From CAYTGM01 sp964437365 (GTDB taxonomy: Bacteria > Sumerlaeota > Sumerlaeia > SLMS01): a DNA stretch of 64,000 bases. Shown in pieces: positions 60,831 through 64,000 of the stretch (position 1 is its first letter; each line of letters begins with the position of its first letter). The notes under the pieces were generated by a model. The model searched no databases. It was not told the origin of the DNA and saw only the letters and a list, made by a program, of their open reading frames with translations. The DNA lies in assembly GCA_964437365.1 (NCBI GenBank), contig CAYTGM010000014.1, positions 1-64,000 on the forward strand, read 5' to 3'. The position numbers and the translations under genes were made by a program.

Positions 60831-61751
60831 TTAATATGTACTTTGCGATGTTTTGCCCTGGACTATCGCCACGCTGGCGCTGGCTCCCAGTCGGCTGGCT
60901 CCGGCTTCAATGAGCTTCTGAGCCCCCTCGCAATCGCGGATACCTCCACTGGCCTTCACCCCCAGAGTCTCACCAACCACTTTTCGCATCAAAGCGACAT
61001 CTTCGGGAGTGGCTCCACCGCCCCCGAATCCGGTGCTCGTCTTGACAAAGTTTGCTCCAGCAGCTTTCGCTAAGATACATGCGGCGGTTTTTTCCTCGTC
61101 CTCAAGCATCGCTGTTTCAATGATGACTTTGACGAGCCGACCTTGAGCAGCCTCAACAACGGCACGTATATCATTCACGACGTATTCAAAATCGCCCGAC
61201 TTGAGCTTCCCGATATTAATCACCATGTCAATTTCATGGGCGCCTTTAGCGACTGCATCACGCGTCTCGTAGGCTTTCGATTCCATGGTAGTACTTCCGA
61301 GAGGAAATCCAATGACGGTGCACACTCTGACAGACGTTCCAGTAAGTTCTTTGGCAACAAGCTCGACATGGCAGGGATTTACACAGACAGAAGCAAATTC
61401 ATACTGTTTAGCCTGAGCGCAAATCTCCTGAACCTGGGCATCGGTCGCCATCGGTTTAAGTAAGGTATGATCGATGAAGTCTGATAGAGGTGCACAGCCT
61501 CCGGCTACCTCAGCGCCTTCCGTCGCATGGCCAACACGATCTGCCCCTGCCTTAACAAGGACGTGATCTACGTTTCGGTTTGAGACTTCGACCGGTCCTG
61601 AACCGGAGATACCGTGGGGCAGAGCACAAGGCGTGGAAGCTCCCGGGGTCTGGTCCTTTCCGTTGGAGCCTGATCCATTTATCATCCCCTTTTCCTTGAG
61701 AACCTGGGAAACTACGGCAGCAATCTGTTCCGGCGAGTAGGGGAGGCTCAT
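60831..61751 (-). CDS. deoC: Deoxyribose-phosphate aldolase with a microcompartment-targeting-like N-terminus
   Basis: 306 residues. The aldolase begins near residue 88 (LSDFIDHTLLKPMATDAQV), with FASVCVNPCHVELV, VCTVIGFPLGSTTMESKAYE, EIDMVINIGKLKSG, KVIIETAMLEDEEK (Schiff-base pocket region), FVKTSTGFGGGGATPEDV and VKASGGIRD. It interconverts deoxyribose-5-phosphate with glyceraldehyde-3-phosphate and acetaldehyde. Ordinary DeoC lacks the first 87 residues: an amphipathic helix (SPEQIAAVVSQVLKEKG), a Gly/Ser/Pro linker, and VLVKAGADRVGHATEG. Helix plus linker is the design of microcompartment encapsulation peptides. No shell genes are in the window. AAGGA precedes the ATG. Confidence 0.9.
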   Translation of the reverse strand: MSLPYSPEQIAAVVSQVLKEKGMINGSGSNGKDQTPGASTPCALPHGISGSGPVEVSNRNVDHVLVKAGADRVGHATEGAEVAGGCAPLSDFIDHTLLKPMATDAQVQEICAQAKQYEFASVCVNPCHVELVAKELTGTSVRVCTVIGFPLGSTTMESKAYETRDAVAKGAHEIDMVINIGKLKSGDFEYVVNDIRAVVEAAQGRLVKVIIETAMLEDEEKTAACILAKAAGANFVKTSTGFGGGGATPEDVALMRKVVGETLGVKASGGIRDCEGAQKLIEAGASRLGASASVAIVQGKTSQSTY

Positions 61752-61993
61752 TTGTGAAAGTTCCTTTTGAGTAGACTCAAATTAAGAGATCAAACATTGA
61801 ATAGGTTATGTTCCTGGGTCAAACCCGAACTATGAAAGCCCTGCAGATGCGCGTTTTTCGCCGTTCCTGAAACCAGGGTGCGCCAAAAACCTTGCCTCAT
61901 GCCTCAGGGATTTCCCAGTCTGTCCCTTCAAACAGGCAATTGAAGCGATCTATCTAGAGATCATAATCCGAACATGGAAGTATAAAGATTTCA

Positions 61994-63448
61994 ATGAGTG
62001 ATAATAAGCAAACCCCCGAACGCATTCCCAGCAGGGAGGAGAACTTTTCCGAGTGGTATATTCAAACTGTCCGTCAGGCTCAACTTGCTGACTACACGAC
62101 CGTGAAAGGTTGTATGGTTATTAAGCCGTACGGATACTCACTTTGGGAAAACATCCAGCAGCACCTGGATCGTCGGTTTAAAGATACCGGCCATGAAAAT
62201 GCCTACTTCCCCTTGCTTGTTCCTGAAAGTCTTTTGCTCAAGGAAGCGGAACATGTGGAAGGGTTTGCTCCTGAGTGCGCCTGGGTGACGCATGGCGGTG
62301 GATCAGAGCTCGAAGAGCGTATGGCAATTCGTCCAACGTCAGAGGCCATCATCTGTTCTATCTATCAGAAATGGGTAAAGTCCTATCGAGACCTGCCCAT
62401 CTTGATCAACCAATGGGCAAACGTGATGCGCTGGGAAAAACGAACTCGACTTTTTCTGCGCACCTCTGAATTCCTCTGGCAGGAAGGTCATACAGTCCAT
62501 CGCACAAAAGAGGAAGCGATGGAAGAGACACTGCGGATGCACGAAGTTTATCGCGAGTTCATGGAAACGTGCCTCGCCATTCCCGTGATCAAAGGCGAGA
62601 AGACCGAGACGGAACGGTTCGCAGGAGCAGACAGAACATTTACCGTAGAAGCCCTGATGCAGGACGGTTGGGCATTGCAGGCTGGAACCAGCCACTTTCT
62701 GGGGCAGCACTTTTCCAAAGGCTTTGGGATTAAGTTCCTCGACGAAGATAACACCGAGAAATTTGCATGGCAGACCAGTTGGGGCGTGTCTACACGTTTG
62801 ATCGGTGGCGTGATCATGAGCCATGGTGACGACCATGGCCTGCGTCTTCCTCCGAAGATTGCTCCTATTCAGGTTGTCATCGTTCCGATCTATAAGAAGG
62901 GCATGGAAGACCGTATCAATGAGAAGGTAAATAATCTTGCCGATGATCTCAGGGATATGGGTGTTCGGGTGAAAGAAGATCTACGAGACTTTCACCGTCC
63001 TGGATATAAGTTCACAGAATGGGAAATCAAGGGTGTCCCTCTCCGTGTTGAAATTGGTCCAAAGGACGTCGAGAATAATAAGGTGTGTGCGGTCCGGCGT
63101 GACAATCGCAAGAAGCACTTCCTTGATGACAGCGAGGCGGCAAATACGATTCAGCTCCTGCTTAAAGATATACAGGAAACGATGCTCAACAATGCCCTCG
63201 AGTTCCGGGAGAACTCCACTCACAATCCGAAGGATTGGGATGAGTTCAAGTCCATGCTCGAAGAAAAGCGCGGCTTCCTTTCCTGCCCCTGGGATGGAAC
63301 AGCTGAAACAGAGAAAGCAATTAAGGAAGAGACGAAAGCAACGATCCGCTGCATTCCTTTCGAAGGATCTGAAGTCAAGGAGGGGGACGTGGATATTTAT
63401 TCTGGAAAACCTGCGGTTTCAAGGGTGCTCTATGCTCGGGCTTACTAA
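61994..63448 (+). CDS. proS: Proline--tRNA ligase (short, archaeal/eukaryote-like type)
   Basis: 484 residues. Class II synthetase: VIKPYGYSLWENIQ (motif 1 region), RPTSEAIICSIYQKWVKSYRDLPILINQWANVMRWEKR (motif 2), and GVIMSHGDDHGLRLPPKIAPIQVVIVP. It lacks the editing (INS) domain of E. coli-type ProRS, and has the C-terminal extension ending in Tyr (CIPFEGSEVKEG...RVLYARAY), as in the ProS type 3 of archaea, eukaryotes and a subset of bacteria. It charges tRNA-Pro. A strong terminator follows. Confidence 0.95.
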   Translation: MSDNKQTPERIPSREENFSEWYIQTVRQAQLADYTTVKGCMVIKPYGYSLWENIQQHLDRRFKDTGHENAYFPLLVPESLLLKEAEHVEGFAPECAWVTHGGGSELEERMAIRPTSEAIICSIYQKWVKSYRDLPILINQWANVMRWEKRTRLFLRTSEFLWQEGHTVHRTKEEAMEETLRMHEVYREFMETCLAIPVIKGEKTETERFAGADRTFTVEALMQDGWALQAGTSHFLGQHFSKGFGIKFLDEDNTEKFAWQTSWGVSTRLIGGVIMSHGDDHGLRLPPKIAPIQVVIVPIYKKGMEDRINEKVNNLADDLRDMGVRVKEDLRDFHRPGYKFTEWEIKGVPLRVEIGPKDVENNKVCAVRRDNRKKHFLDDSEAANTIQLLLKDIQETMLNNALEFRENSTHNPKDWDEFKSMLEEKRGFLSCPWDGTAETEKAIKEETKATIRCIPFEGSEVKEGDVDIYSGKPAVSRVLYARAY

Positions 63449-63481
63449 GTTTTGACCTGGCAATCAAGATCGGCAGTGAGT

Positions 63482-63519
63482 GACCCCTCCCGTAGCAATC
63501 CGGGAGGGGTCTTCTTTTC
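63482..63519 (+). terminator. Intrinsic terminator after proS
   Basis: GACCCCTCCCG (63482-63492) and its complement (63501-63511) form an 11-bp stem with an 8-base loop, followed by TTCTTTTC. Confidence 0.92.
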
Positions 63520-63670
63520 ACACAGCACAGCAGAATCTGTCTATAATACCCATGCTTTTACAATTTGCCACCTTCAAACAAAATTCTCCTTGTGTAATCC
63601 GATACTGGGTTGGATATCTACAGTCTAATTCTGACCCCATCAGGTAACATCAGAGAGTGAGAGATTATCC

Positions 63671-64000
63671 ATGAAGACATATTTCCAGTTCCACTGTCTT
63701 CTTTTTTCGGTTCTGCTGGCTTATCTGTTCTCAAGCACATCCCTGGCATCTGCTGAAGTCGAGGTTACTTTAGAGAATCAGATCTCCAACGTTGAGACTG
63801 TCCAGTTCTGGGTTCCCTATGGATGCGAAAAGGTTCCAATGCTCTATCTGGAAGAAGTGCAGGATGGTGGGGAACTGATCATCATCTGGCCTGAAGGGCG
63901 AGTCGTCTGGAGGGAAGTAAATCCCTACGATCAGCCCGTTGCCGAGACACTTCAGGTCTGGGAGGAGTCGGTCATCTACGAAAGTGAAATCAGCCAGCAA
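63671..64000 (+). CDS. Exported protein, N-terminal fragment (unrecognised)
   Basis: 110 codons from ATG 63671 to the window edge, with no stop; the gene continues beyond. MKTYFQFHCLLFSVLLAYLF and SSTSLASAEVEV form a signal peptide with cleavage near residue 30. The mature start (TLENQISNVETVQFWVPYGCEKVPMLYLEEVQDGGELIIIWPEGRVVWRE) looks beta-rich. GAGAG lies about 10 bases upstream. No family recognised. Confidence 0.6.
   Translation, partial: MKTYFQFHCLLFSVLLAYLFSSTSLASAEVEVTLENQISNVETVQFWVPYGCEKVPMLYLEEVQDGGELIIIWPEGRVVWREVNPYDQPVAETLQVWEESVIYESEISQQ

Noticed and set aside
1..64000. Intact tRNA, rRNA, insertion sequences, integrases or transposases
   Set aside because: None could be recognised by eye on either strand; only a possible tRNA 3' half at 57054-57082.

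Overview
The window comes from a Gram-negative bacterium. It carries lipid A genes (lpxC, fabZ, lpxI), many signal peptides, a lipoprotein with a lipobox, and envelope-stress genes. Base composition looks close to balanced by eye, apart from an AT-richer patch at about 23.6-27.2 kb. The bacillithiol-type deacetylase, the short-form proline-tRNA ligase, the non-canonical GlmU beside glmS and several REP-like palindromes fit an uncultured PVC/FCB-type or candidate-phylum lineage. That placement is inference; no rRNA or other decisive marker is present.

Layout. At 0-6.3 kb lie the start of a cysteine desulfurase, a STAS protein, recO, rpoZ with a clear terminator, a glycosyltransferase plus polyprenyl glycosylphosphotransferase pair, a DJ-1/PfpI protein and an SDR. 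At 6.3-10.3 kb (minus strand) are a multi-pass membrane protein and an unusual GspE/PilB-type ATPase with a signal peptide, an exported helical region and a transmembrane helix. At 10.5-16.1 kb are ribH, lpxC-fabZ-lpxI without lpxA, and glnD. At 16.1-22.5 kb are a sigma-54 activator, bshB-like deacetylase, lipoprotein and a GHL10-type glycosidase. At 22.5-23.7 kb is non-coding DNA full of palindromes, with a duplicated fragment of the 3' end of the AAA+ gene. At 23.7-32.8 kb (minus strand) are a DUF4132-like protein with a small partner, then an AAA+ ATPase, a taurine/nitrate-type ABC transporter and a PspA/IM30 protein. At 33-40.7 kb are a radical SAM-like protein, a sugar ABC transporter without its ATPase, glmS and an alternative glmU. 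At 40.9-42.5 kb are a Spy/CpxP-like protein and a hairpin-rich spacer.

At 42.5-54.7 kb is the most striking region: a 1138-residue FG-GAP repeat protein diverging from six tandem secreted paralogues of about 400 residues. Each paralogue has two related lobes, and the same two-lobed module forms the C-terminus of the FG-GAP protein. At 54.7-64 kb are a CehA/McbA-type PHP metallohydrolase, a spacer with small unrecognised genes, an inverted REP-like pair, a type II NADH dehydrogenase, deoC with a microcompartment-targeting-like N-terminus, proS, and the start of an exported protein.

Two systems deserve most attention. One is the expanded two-lobed secreted family. The other is the PspA/ABC/AAA+ operon with a DUF4132 module lying between two diverged copies of the AAA+ gene's 3' end, which looks like a targeted insertion or exchange.
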